Assembly: GCA_963576565.1 (NCBI GenBank)
Contig: OY755039.1
Span: 85,867,289-85,931,288, forward strand
Direction of reading: 5' to 3'
DNA length: 64,000 nucleotides
DNA from: Aspidapion aeneum
Taxonomy: Eukaryota; Arthropoda; Insecta; Coleoptera; Brentidae
In this document: positions 55,095 to 64,000 of the stretch, in pieces
Layout: each line of letters starts with the position of its first letter
Position numbering within the stretch: the first letter of the stretch is position 1
The notes under the pieces: model-generated
The model's input: the letters and a program-made list of their open reading frames with translations, nothing else
Databases searched by the model: none
Told to the model about the DNA's origin: nothing
Translations under genes and position numbers: made by a program

Positions 55095-56520
55095 AATTCG
55101 GCAAGAGGCACAGTTTTACAACTGGCCGCTTGTAAACACCGTTAGGCGTTCGTACCGTCGCTACACGCACTTGACCGTCTCCGCCGGGATGCAATTCGAT
55201 AACCCGACCGACTGACCATTTCAAAGGTGATTGGATGTGATCACGCGTTATGATAACCACATCATTTAATTTGATATTTGAGGACGAATCAGCTCACTTG
55301 TGTCGCTGTTGTAGCGTATGCAAATACTCTACAGAATACCTTTTCCAAAAATCATCATGTAGTTTTTGGATTAGTTGCCATCTCGAAAGCCGATTTAGGG
55401 GAACCTCGGACAAATCTGACTCCGGAATTTCTGAATTAAGGGGTTCAAGGGTCAAAAAATGCAAAGGGGTAAGAGGTTGAAGATCGTGTGGGTCTGAAGA
55501 GGCAGGAGATAAAGGGCGACTATTAAGTACAGCTTCTATGCGACATGTAAGGGTGGACATTTCCATGATGGACAACTTCTGGTCGCCGACAACTCGAACA
55601 AAGTGAATTTTAAAACTTTTGACGCCAGCTTCTGCCAGGCCATTTAAATGTGGACTGAGAGGGGGTCCCAGATGCCAACGAATAGAAAGTCTGGTGGACG
55701 CACTTCTTGCGTAATCAAGTAATTGGTTACGAAACCCTATAAAATTACTGCCCTTACGTCTGGAAATTAATCGATGGAATGCACCTACAAACCCCTCGGT
55801 GGACAGTTCCATGGTTAATTCCAAATGCACGCAATGTGTGGCCGTACAGACAAATACACAGACATACGATTTGAAAGCTTTACAACCACGGTAACGATGA
55901 GGAATCACAAAGAAGGGTCCACAAAAGTCGATAGCTACACTCGAAAAAGGTTTAAGTTGATTGGTTCGATGAGCGGGAAGTGAACTCATTATGGGCGGTC
56001 TATAAGGTTTAGGGTTGATTCTAAAACATTGCAAGCACTTGGATATGGTTCTTTGAATTGCCCGTCTGGCAGATAATATCCAAAATTGCTGTAAAAGCAG
56101 ATTATGTAATGTTTTAAAGCCAGGATGAAGGTATTGTCGATGAGTGGACTCGATAAGAAGAGTAGTTAAACGATGGTTACTCGAAAGTAAGACGGGGTGT
56201 TTTGCAGAATAAGACAAAAGGTCAGATTTTTGTAATCTGCCACCGACTCTAATGATATTATTTTCATCAAGAAAAGGTGAAAGTTTTCGAAAAGGTTTCG
56301 GTATTGGTTTATGCTTAGATAACGCGAAGAAAAGCTCAGAAAAGCAAGAACCTTGAACGCGTTTGATAAGAAGGTATAACGCACTTTGCATCTCACCGGT
56401 GGTAGGAAAAACAACATTTTCAAAAATAATTTTTTGGTCCGGTGGATTAGTGGGTTTTTGATAGGAATGGTTTTGAAAAAGGTTAACTATTCGAAGGACA
56501 TAACAAATGATACGTTGAAT
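55095..56520 (-). pseudogene. Copy C RNase H-integrase linker, integrase and tail
   Basis: The frame 56391-55294 (365 aa) includes the zinc site (HRQYLHPGFKTL, CLQCF), AIDFCGPFF with the first Asp, and LAEAGVKSFKIHF with the Glu. A deletion joins LISRR directly to KGSNFIGF, so the stretch with the second catalytic Asp is gone. A TGA at 55291-55293 replaces the Trp that copy B has after QQRHK. Reading continues beyond it to about 55095. The integrase could not be active. Confidence 0.9.
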
Positions 56521-56532
56521 TTTTGATATAGA

Positions 56533-58960
56533 TTAATATTTGATAAGAAGCTGATCTAAGAAGTTAACGTCAATTATCGCATTGCAACAGACCTTTGGCT
56601 TTTCCTCCAGATTAATATCTCCGAAATCAATCGGCATTTTTGATTTATGAAAATCGGGCCCTTCGTTTTCAGGAGACCACAAAAACGACGGTGCGTTCCA
56701 CCACATGTCATGTGAAATGAGCTGTGAAGGGGTGGCCCCTCGAGACGCAATATCGGCTGCATTTAAAGCAGAAGGAATGCAGCGCCATGAGTTTGAGGGA
56801 ATGATTTCTTGGATCCTACTGACTCGATTTCCAATAAAGGTTTGCCAGCGATTAGGAGGGGATGAAAGCCAGTGCAATACGACTTGCGAATCGCAGAAAG
56901 TAACGATATTTGTAAAAGTTAATTTTCCTTCATAGCTAGATAAAAGGAAGTCAATTAATTCGCTTAAAAGAAATGCGCCTAGGAGTTCTAGCCTAGCCAA
57001 AGTTTGTGACTTTATAGGCGCGACTCTAGATTTTGCAGATATGAGAGAAACAGATATATTGTTTTCCTCTTCTACACGAAAATATACGACGCCTGCGTAG
57101 CCTCGAATTGAAGCGTCACAGAAGCCGATGATTTGACAGGTATTGGTTTTAGACAGTTTGATTTGTCGGGGTAATTGAAAATTGGAAAGAAGCGGGAATT
57201 CAGAACGAAGTTTGTTCCAAGAGTCGATGATAAAAGAATCTGGTTCTTCGTCCCAGCCTATTTTCGATATCCACAACTGTTGCAAAATAAATTTTGCTTG
57301 TAGCAGCAACGTTTAGTTGGGGGTTGTCCTTCTTTCGGCATTGATAAGAAAAATGTCGTTTTTGGATGCCACTGAAGGCCTAAAACTTTGATAAAGTGTG
57401 GTTCATCCTTATCAAAGGAGAGAGGCATTTGACGATCGGATTCTGGCAATGTTGCCAATAACTCAGGATAATTGCTTGCCCATTTTTTAAGTTCGAATCC
57501 TCCCGACTTCAACAAATCATTGAGTTCCGTCTGAAGGGAAAGGGCTTCAGAAAGCGAAGGGCTAGTTCCCAAGATATCGTCGATGTAAATTGACGTTTTT
57601 AGAACAGCACTAGCCATAGGAAAATGTTCCTTTTCTCTCTCTGCCAGCTCATTTAATGTACGCATGGCTAGAAAAGGTGAGTATGTCATGCCAAAAGTGA
57701 CAGTAGAAAGAACCCACACTGAAAGTGGGTCCTGTGGAGAAAACCTCCACAATATCCTTTGATAAGGACGGTGATAAGGATTGATAAGGACTTGACGGAA
57801 CATCTTTGATATCAGCAATGTAGGCAATAGGATTAAGACGAAACGTAAGGAGTAAAGAAGCAATATCCTTTTGAAGTTTCGGTCCAGATAACAACGTGTC
57901 ATTGAGACTAATATTCTTTGGGGTGACTGCCGAATATTACCAGACTACCCTTAATTTTGTACTTAAGCTTTCCGGCTTTAGTACGCAATGATGAGCCAAA
58001 AAACATGATACGCCGACTATTGGTTGACTAGATAAAACTAGACTCATGTGATTAGAATCGATATAGTCTTGCATGAAACTTGAATAGGCAGTGTACAGAT
58101 CAGGATTTTTAAGTAATCTGTTTTCTAGAAGTAAAAATCTACGATAAGCCTGCGGATAAGTATTTCCTAGGTCAGGGTTTATTTTATCTTTAAACGGAAG
58201 ATCTACCATAAATCTACCGCTCGGTTGTCGTACGACACTCGCAGTAAAAATTGATTCCGCTTGTTTTTCTTCCTTTGATAAGATTTGTTTTTTAGGCAAA
58301 TGTTCGATTTCCCAAAACCTAGGGATAATGACCTCCAAAGGAGGTGAATGACTCGTTAAAAAACAACTGGTTCGTTTCGTAAGACTACCTACTTCGTCCA
58401 CTTTTCCCATGACGACCCAGCCAAAGATGGTTTCAAGGGCTGAAGGTTGCCCTATTTGTCCAAGAACCCTGCCCTCCTTGAATATCTGTGCGAATAGCTC
58501 GCACCCAATAACTAGGTCCACAGGTCTAGATTTGAAATAAGATGGGTCGGCAAGTTTAAGGTTTTCCAAGTGTTTCCACTGATTATCGTTCAAAGTGAAT
58601 GTAGGCATATTGGAACATAGTTGTGGAACGACAATTGCTTCGAAATTAAGTAAAGGATTGACCTGTCCTTGTGGCTTAATGTGACATTGAACGAGCCCTT
58701 TGGAAGTAAGAGAAGACATTTGATTTAATCCGAATATTTCAGTGGTGTAACTTCGCCTAGGAAGATTAAGACGCTGAATACACTTTTCACTGATGAATCC
58801 TGTCGGTGATCCAGAATCAAGCAGTGCCCTTACAGGTTGAACATTTCCGCGACCGTCCATGACATCTATTATGGCGATGCATAAAAGAAAGGTACCTGAA
58901 GGTCCTGAGGTATTTAATGACACATGAAGATTATTGACAGGTGGTGAATGACAGGACTAG
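56533..58960 (-). pseudogene. Copy C protease, RT and RNase H
   Basis: Protease frame 58923-57937 has RALLDSGSPTGFISE and ends at a TAA (57934-57936) where B reads Asp. The RT follows in frame 57902-57258 with SIYIDDILGTS. A short deletion near 57803 removes the start of the DIKQMF motif region relative to B. The linker keeps WHPKTTFFLSMPKEG, which B has lost. A ~56-nt deletion near 57308 shifts into the RNase H frame 57309-56533 (IIGFCDASIRGYAGVVYF). A TAA ends it at about 56530. Confidence 0.9.
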
Positions 58961-60224
58961 TATCTTGGCTTCCAGACTCTTTATTAGTTTCTAAGATATG
59001 AGTTAAAGTGTGGAGCGTTTTACTATTGCAAGTCCTGCATGAATATTTTGATTTACACGTGTCTACCCCATGCGAGGGATAAAAACACGCTAGACATAAT
59101 TTTTTCTGCTTGACGAAAGAAAGGCGATCGATAGGCGAGAGGTCAAGAAATGTTTGACATTTCGAAAGCACGTGACCTTGATTACACCGGAAACATTTTA
59201 TTCCCGTACTTGAATTAGTTGAGGTGCCAGCCAATCCTATAAAAGGCGAATTGGATGATTTATAGGTAGGCTTTTGCCCAAACTGATTTGGCATAGAATT
59301 TGATTTTTGATAGGTAGGAACCTTTTTAAGTGCTGTTGATTGAGGAAGTGATTCCAAAACTTTACATCTTTTTTCAAGAAATTGAAAAAGTGACTGAGAA
59401 GTGGGAATTTTGGCATTAGTATTGGCGTGACTCATTTCGAAATTTGAACGCGTCGGAATATCCAATTATTCTAACAGAATGAAAAAAATAATAAAGTCCC
59501 AACTGTCAACGTCAAAGCTAAGTGATTTTAAAATTTCTAGGGGTTCTGAAAAGGTGTCAATTAAATTACGCAATTCTTTAGCTGACTCGTTTTTTAATGT
59601 AGAGTTCATAATTGTGCTTAAAGCATTATTTGCGAGGTCTCGCTTGTTTTGATATCTATTGACTAATTTGTCGTAAGCAATTTTATAATTTTGATCAGAT
59701 AAGCTAATCCCTGATATCAATTTTAAAGGCTCATCCTCGAAATATGAAAATAAATATTGAAGTTTTCGAACGTTACTTAGACTTTGATTTTGATCTATAA
59801 TGTTATTAAAAAGATCGAAAAAGCTTGGCCATAATTTTTTATCACCTCGAAATATGGGAATACCTAACTCTTTGAGTTTTGGAGTATCAGATTCGTTTTG
59901 ACGAACATATGATCCCGAAAAGGATGGGGCCTCAACCGGAAATATTTCAGAGTAAACCCTCTTACACGCATAAAAATATTTACGAGCTTCTGCAATGATC
60001 GCATCCTGCGTTTTAAACTCCTCGTCGTCCGAGTCGCCTATCAGCATAATGACATCATTATGTGCCAGCATGCATTTATCGAAGGTTTCATCCAAATCGG
60101 AATACCTCACTTGAAACTCGTTTCTCGCTTTTGCGTCCGTTGCCGCGGTTTGTGAAAACACATAACACTCGGTGATCGCAGATAAAAAACCCTTGCGTTT
60201 TTGCACGGCTTTTTTGATAGACAT
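58914..60224 (-). pseudogene. Copy C gag
   Basis: ATG at 60224 (MSIKKAVQKRKGFLSAITEC). The same domains as copy B follow, with one fewer QNSNSM-type repeat. A TAA at 59463-59465 replaces the Lys in FILLE-K-LDIPT. The zinc-knuckle part continues in frame 59465-58914. At the gag-protease junction four bases present in B (gtgt on the + strand, near 58946) are missing, which shifts the frame at a place where B is intact. Confidence 0.9.
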
Positions 60225-60266
60225 GATTTTACCATTGAAATGACGAAATTGTCGGTAAATATACAA

Positions 60267-60645
60267 TTAACGCTAAATTAATGCTCCTGAAATAGAAAAA
60301 TGACGAATTGTCGAAAATATGCACTAATTTATCGCAATTGATGAAAATTGTTTTAAATATCGAAATGGTATGGAACAAATCTAATCACACGAATGTTGTT
60401 TGTTTGTTTTGATTGATCCTCGATTTTGTTTACTGAAATGACCACGCGGTAAACCCTGCGTTACCATAGCAGCAGACCGAAAACAGGTGAATTTGCCGAA
60501 AACCGAAGGTCGAACGAAAATCTACGGTTCAATACGATTGGCAAAATTCAAGGCCGTGTGGTCGCGGCGAAAATGTGAAAATGGCTGACTTATTAATACC
60601 GTCGTATGAAGTAAATTTATTTATTCGGTTCGTAGGAACCAATTA
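60267..60645 (-). other. Copy C leader with primer binding site
   Basis: On the minus strand, five bases after the LTR, tggttcctacgaaccg is a plausible tRNA-complementary primer site. No gene. Confidence 0.6.
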
Positions 60646-61108
60646 TGATTGCCCGCAGTTAGAAAAACGATAACTGCAATGGATTTTATTAAATGAAAGC
60701 GCAAAACAAACATAATTATATTGATATGAAATCACGAAATAATTAAAAGGTCCATAGGTTAATTGCTGTTACCCACACAACGGAAATCAGAAACAAGTAC
60801 TCACCAGTTTGCAGCCAATTTCTCCACGTTCCAGGGGCCCCTGTCCGGATCTAATGATGGCACCACGTAGCTGAAGGGCTGAAGTTTCTAGTTCTATGCT
60901 TCAGTATACCAAAAATCGAGCACTTTCAAGTGTAGAAATTGTAATAGTTGGAGAAAGTAATTAACACGCCATTTTTCTCGAGGCGGTAGAAGGGATCTCT
61001 CTGATTCTTGGTGCGCATGTCAATGCGCGAAAAATGCACTCTGTCCATCATCCAATTGTGTGGTTTTTAAAATTTAAAAACAACCGCGAAATTTAGCGGG
61101 AGCTAACA
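60646..61108 (-). repeat. Copy C 5' LTR
   Basis: 463 bp. Lacks about nine bases after ctgcaatgga that the other LTR has, plus other small differences. Confidence 0.88.
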
Positions 61109-62340
61109 CTGGGATTAAATTGGGATGACGAGCCGCCACTGGAAATATGCGACAGGTGGTCTCAACTAAAAACCGAGCTTTTGTTACTCGAAAAAATTAG
61201 AATATCGCGCCTGATTTGCCTAAATAATAATTCCGATATCGAACTGCATGTTTTCGGAGATGCATCGACGAAGGCCTCGGTTGTTTATTTTCGGATTTCC
61301 GATAATGAAAAATGCCAAATATTTTTTGTCATTGCTAAATCTCGCGTTAGTCCCTTAAAAAACTTATCAATACCCAAGTTGGAATTGACCGCTTGCGTTT
61401 TGTTATGCGATTTAGGTTCTTATGTTCTAAATACAATTAAAAATAAAATTAATTTTTCAAAAATTTACGCTTGGACACTCTTCCATTGCCTTGCACTGGA
61501 TAAAAAGGCCCGCATATAAATGGAAGACATTCGTAGCGAACCGCGTAGCTCGAATCCAGGAAAGCCTACCGCCGGAATCATGGCATCACATCGATTCACG
61601 CCACAACCGTAGCGATAGCGCTTCAAGGGGGCAGCTACCCTCTGAATTTTTAGAAAACGACCTATGGTTTGGAGGCCCTCACTGGCTTACGTTACCTACC
61701 AGTCAGTGGCCTGAAACAAAATTCAAATTTGATTCTACCCCTCACGAGGTACGCTCGGAGGAGAAAAATACATTTTTTGCCTATCCAGAAAACGATCCAT
61801 TTGAAAATCTTTTAAATTTTTATTCCTCGTTTTCTAAAATACAAAGAATTACTGCATATTATTTAAGATTTCAATATAACTCAAAAATGAGTAACCACAA
61901 TACTCGAAGACTCAATATTTCCCCCTCTTGCTTAGAATTAAAAGAAGCAACATTATTTTTAGTACGCTACGAACAAACGAAATATTTTTCGGAAATAATT
62001 GAGAGACTTAAAAATAAAAAATCGATTCCAAAAACTTTCAAAAAATTAGGTATTTTTATCGACTTTAAGGATAATTTATTACGCGTTGGAGGTCGTATTG
62101 AAAAATCAACTTTAACGTACGATCAAAAGCATCCCGCATTATTACCTTGTAAATCACGCTTAACAACCCTTATTATAGAATATTTTCATAAAGTATTTTT
62201 GTACCCAGGGGTTCAAACTTTACATTTCTTATTAATCCAACATTTTTGAATTTTAACTCCTAAACGCGCCATAAATCACGTAGTTTAAAAATGTGTAAAA
62301 TGCTGGCGTTTAGCTCCAAAACCATATCAACCTGCTATGG
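61109..62340 (+). pseudogene. Element A RNase H and integrase zinc site
   Basis: Coding resumes after copy C with LNWDDEPPLEICDRWSQLKT. RNase H remnants are ELHVFGDASTKASVVYF and SRVSPLKNLSIPKLELTACV. A frameshift near 61480 leads to LHWIKRPAYKWKTFVANRV (61491-62249). The zinc site (YFHKVFLYPGVQTLHFLL) precedes a TGA at 62247-62249 and a TAA near 62285, before KCVKCWRLAPKPYQ. Confidence 0.88.
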
Positions 62341-63275
62341 GTTCTTTACCGCGCTTGCGCATTTCACAACTTCGTAGTTTTTCGGTCGTAGCTATCGATC
62401 ACGCAGGGCCGTTTGAAACACGCGCTATGAAAATCCGCTCTTCCAAGACATTTGAGTCTTATGTAGTAGTTTTTTGTTGCTTTGCGACCAAAGCACTGCA
62501 CTTAGAGCTTTCTGGAGACTTGTCTAGTGAAGCTTTTTTTGCCGCTTTTCGTGGTTTAATTGCGCGAAGAGGTCCGGTTAGTAAATGCGTATCAGTTAAC
62601 GGAACGGCATTCGTTGGTTCAAACCGTATGATCCAAGATATGCTAAAAAACGCTGCCGATTCTCTTTCCATAGAGTGGCATTTTCAACCCCCTTCTGCCC
62701 CTCATTTTTCTGGTTTGGTGGAAGCGGGAGCCAAGTCAGTCAAAACGCATTTCAAAAGAGTCATAGGAGATCAAATTTTAAGTTACGAAGAATTCTATAC
62801 CGTTCTTGTACAAATTAAAGGCTTATTAAACAGCCGTCCGCTTACTCCTATGAGTTCAGATCCGAACGATTTTTCTGTTCTCACTCCGGGACATTTTTTA
62901 ACTTTAGAAAATATATCCGCGTTGCCTGACCCAGATTTGTCCCATTTAAAGTTAAATCGACTTAGCAGATGGCAGTTGCTGCAGAGGCTGCATCAGGACT
63001 TCTGGTCAAGATGGCGTACAGAGTACTTGCATACACTTCAGCAAAAGACGAAATGGCTGGAACCCAATTTGTCTTTGCCAGAAATTGGTACTTTATGCAT
63101 TGTCAAGCAAGATAATGTACCCCTTTCTAAATGGATTCTTTCTCGAATCATAGATCTTCACCCAGGTGATGATAATGTTGTCCGCGTTGCAACTATACGT
63201 ACCGCGGATGGCACCAAAATGAAACGGCCATTGGTAAAGATATGTCCTTTACCAAATGTTGAAATTTCTCAATAA
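62337..63275 (+). pseudogene. Element A integrase core and tail
   Basis: Open for 312 codons. The first catalytic Asp is in VVAIDHAGPF. The second motif reads CVSVNGTAFVGS, where BEL-1 has LFSDNGTNF, so the catalytic Asp is Val. The Glu is in GLVEAGAKSVKTHF. The DUF5641-like tail (RLSRWQLLQRLHQDFWSRWR ... KRPLVKICPLPN) is complete and ends at TAA. Although uninterrupted, it lacks an essential catalytic residue. Confidence 0.92.
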
Positions 63276-63293
63276 AAGGTCAAAATTGCCCTT

Positions 63294-63307
63294 TTAGGGG
63301 GCCGGAA
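63294..63307 (+). promoter_or_regulatory. Element A polypurine tract
   Basis: tagggggccggaa directly precedes the right LTR. Confidence 0.6.
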
Positions 63308-63853
63308 TGTTAACGGCTCACCGTTAGTTTAGTTTTAGGTTAATTTAGAATTACTTATTTTCTATCTTTTAGTTTACTTTTTCCGCATTTTTTCTCGCTC
63401 AAGGTAAATGAGGAAGTTTTCATTTATTTTGAATACATTTTTCTTTAAATAAACGCGTTATGGATTTAAATATCCCGCGTAAACAGTTGAGAAAGCTCAC
63501 GCATGCGCGTAGTAGCAAAAAGCCGCGCATTGCCCGAAACTCAGCACTCCGCAAGACTTCGCATCCGCCATTGCACGAAGCCGTGTTAAAACCCGCAAAA
63601 TCCGCGCCATTATGGCAATTTACCATTAATTAAATCATTTTACCGGTGTAAAAAGTGAACATTTAGTTATAGGCTTAGATTAGAGACATTGATGTGTGCC
63701 AGCGACGACCTACAAGGGCCCTTGAAAGAGAATTGAAGAGAAAAACAGGCGAGTGGACTTAACTGCACGCCGACATTTTTTATATTTGGGATCTTTGTGA
63801 CTTTGTCACTGGTCCATTCGAATCAGCACCTTACAATCTACCAAACTTTTACA
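63308..63853 (+). repeat. Element A 3' LTR
   Basis: 546 bp, followed by aagct. Confidence 0.92.
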
Positions 63854-63927
63854 AAGCTAATAAATGCTTTGTTTTTTAAACATTAAAAAAATGATACTAT
63901 AGAGGGCGCTGCCGCATAGTTCCACTT

Positions 63928-63995
63928 AGGGTCACTACATCACGAAGACGTAGTGTCTATGGAGGCGCCAGGCTTTCAGGATGCAGTGACCCTAG
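63928..63995. repeat. Inverted repeat at the window edge
   Basis: cttagggtcactacatc is answered by gatgcagtgaccctag. It may be the start of a MITE continuing beyond the window. Confidence 0.4.
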
Positions 63996-64000
63996 TTCCA

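Larger units (their letters stand above)
54409..61108 (-). mobile_element. BEL-2 copy C, antisense within element A
   Basis: A 6,700-bp element in A's pol, flanked by CTGGG. The LTRs are 471 and 463 bp with roughly a dozen substitutions and several small indels between them. It is therefore older than copy B although its proteins are close to B's. The LTR starts tgattacccgcag rather than tgttagtccacgg, so B and C are different subfamilies by LTR. Gag-pol is on the minus strand and broken in many places. Confidence 0.93.
40523..63853 (+). mobile_element. Element A: old BEL/Pao retrotransposon with three large insertions
   Basis: Two 546-bp LTRs of equal length (tgttaacggc...cttttaca) and an AAGCT duplication bound 23,331 bp. 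Coding remnants on the + strand run in order gag, zinc knuckle, protease/RT, RNase H/integrase. They are interrupted by a TIR element (42455-45087), BEL copy B (45443-52236) and BEL copy C (54409-61108). Subtracting these and their duplications leaves about 7.2 kb. The LTRs differ at roughly 15 or more positions by eye (about 3%), so A is the oldest of the three. Confidence 0.93.

Overview
The window looks like a transposon-dense, AT-rich intergenic region of an arthropod genome, most likely an insect. The evidence is the mix of element types: BEL/Pao LTR retrotransposons, jockey-like and RTE-like non-LTR retrotransposons, a Penelope-like element, Tc1/mariner, pogo, hAT and PIF/Harbinger-type DNA elements, and many MITEs and foldbacks. 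I cannot name the species; a beetle is only a guess. I found no host protein gene, tRNA, rRNA or CRISPR array. Almost every coding segment belongs to a mobile element, and only one long coding sequence is uninterrupted.

Layout. Positions 1-8.7 kb hold minus-strand non-LTR retrotransposon fragments (1-988, 1430-3235, and 3398-4563 flanked by a 13-bp target-site duplication). They also hold a 1.38-kb GC-rich foldback (5094-6476) inserted in a ~490-bp TIR repeat (called R1 here), a 475-bp LINE 3' fragment with an 8-bp duplication (7200-7674), and a decayed RTE-like copy (7706-8673). Positions 9-12.6 kb hold small hairpin/MITE elements. Positions 12.9-15.8 kb hold a decayed Penelope-like reverse transcriptase followed by about 3.5 tandem ~593-bp units. 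Positions 16-20 kb hold an 11-bp minisatellite, an unassigned mobile-element protein remnant, a hAT-type MITE, and an internally deleted Tc1-like element with a TA duplication.

Positions 20585-27669 are a complete BEL element (BEL-1). It has 657-bp LTRs that differ at two places by eye, a GGAAT duplication, and one uninterrupted 1,793-codon gag-pol frame. It sits inside a second R1 copy. Positions 28-40 kb hold further LINE fragments, a TTA-flanked TIR element, a foldback carrying two hammerhead-ribozyme-like motifs, several TIR elements and long stretches without recognisable content.

Positions 40523-63853 are a nest of LTR elements. An old BEL element (A, + strand, 546-bp LTRs, AAGCT duplication) was hit by a TIR element carrying a Harbinger-like exon, and by two BEL elements of a second family (copies B and C), both antisense to A. 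B has an ATAGT duplication and nearly identical LTRs. C has a CTGGG duplication and more diverged LTRs. Removing the insertions leaves A at about 7.2 kb, close to BEL-1.

There is no operon-like cooperation. The logic of the region is insertion history, and several insertions can be checked because another repeat copy in the window preserves the empty site. All coordinates, alignments and translations were read by eye.
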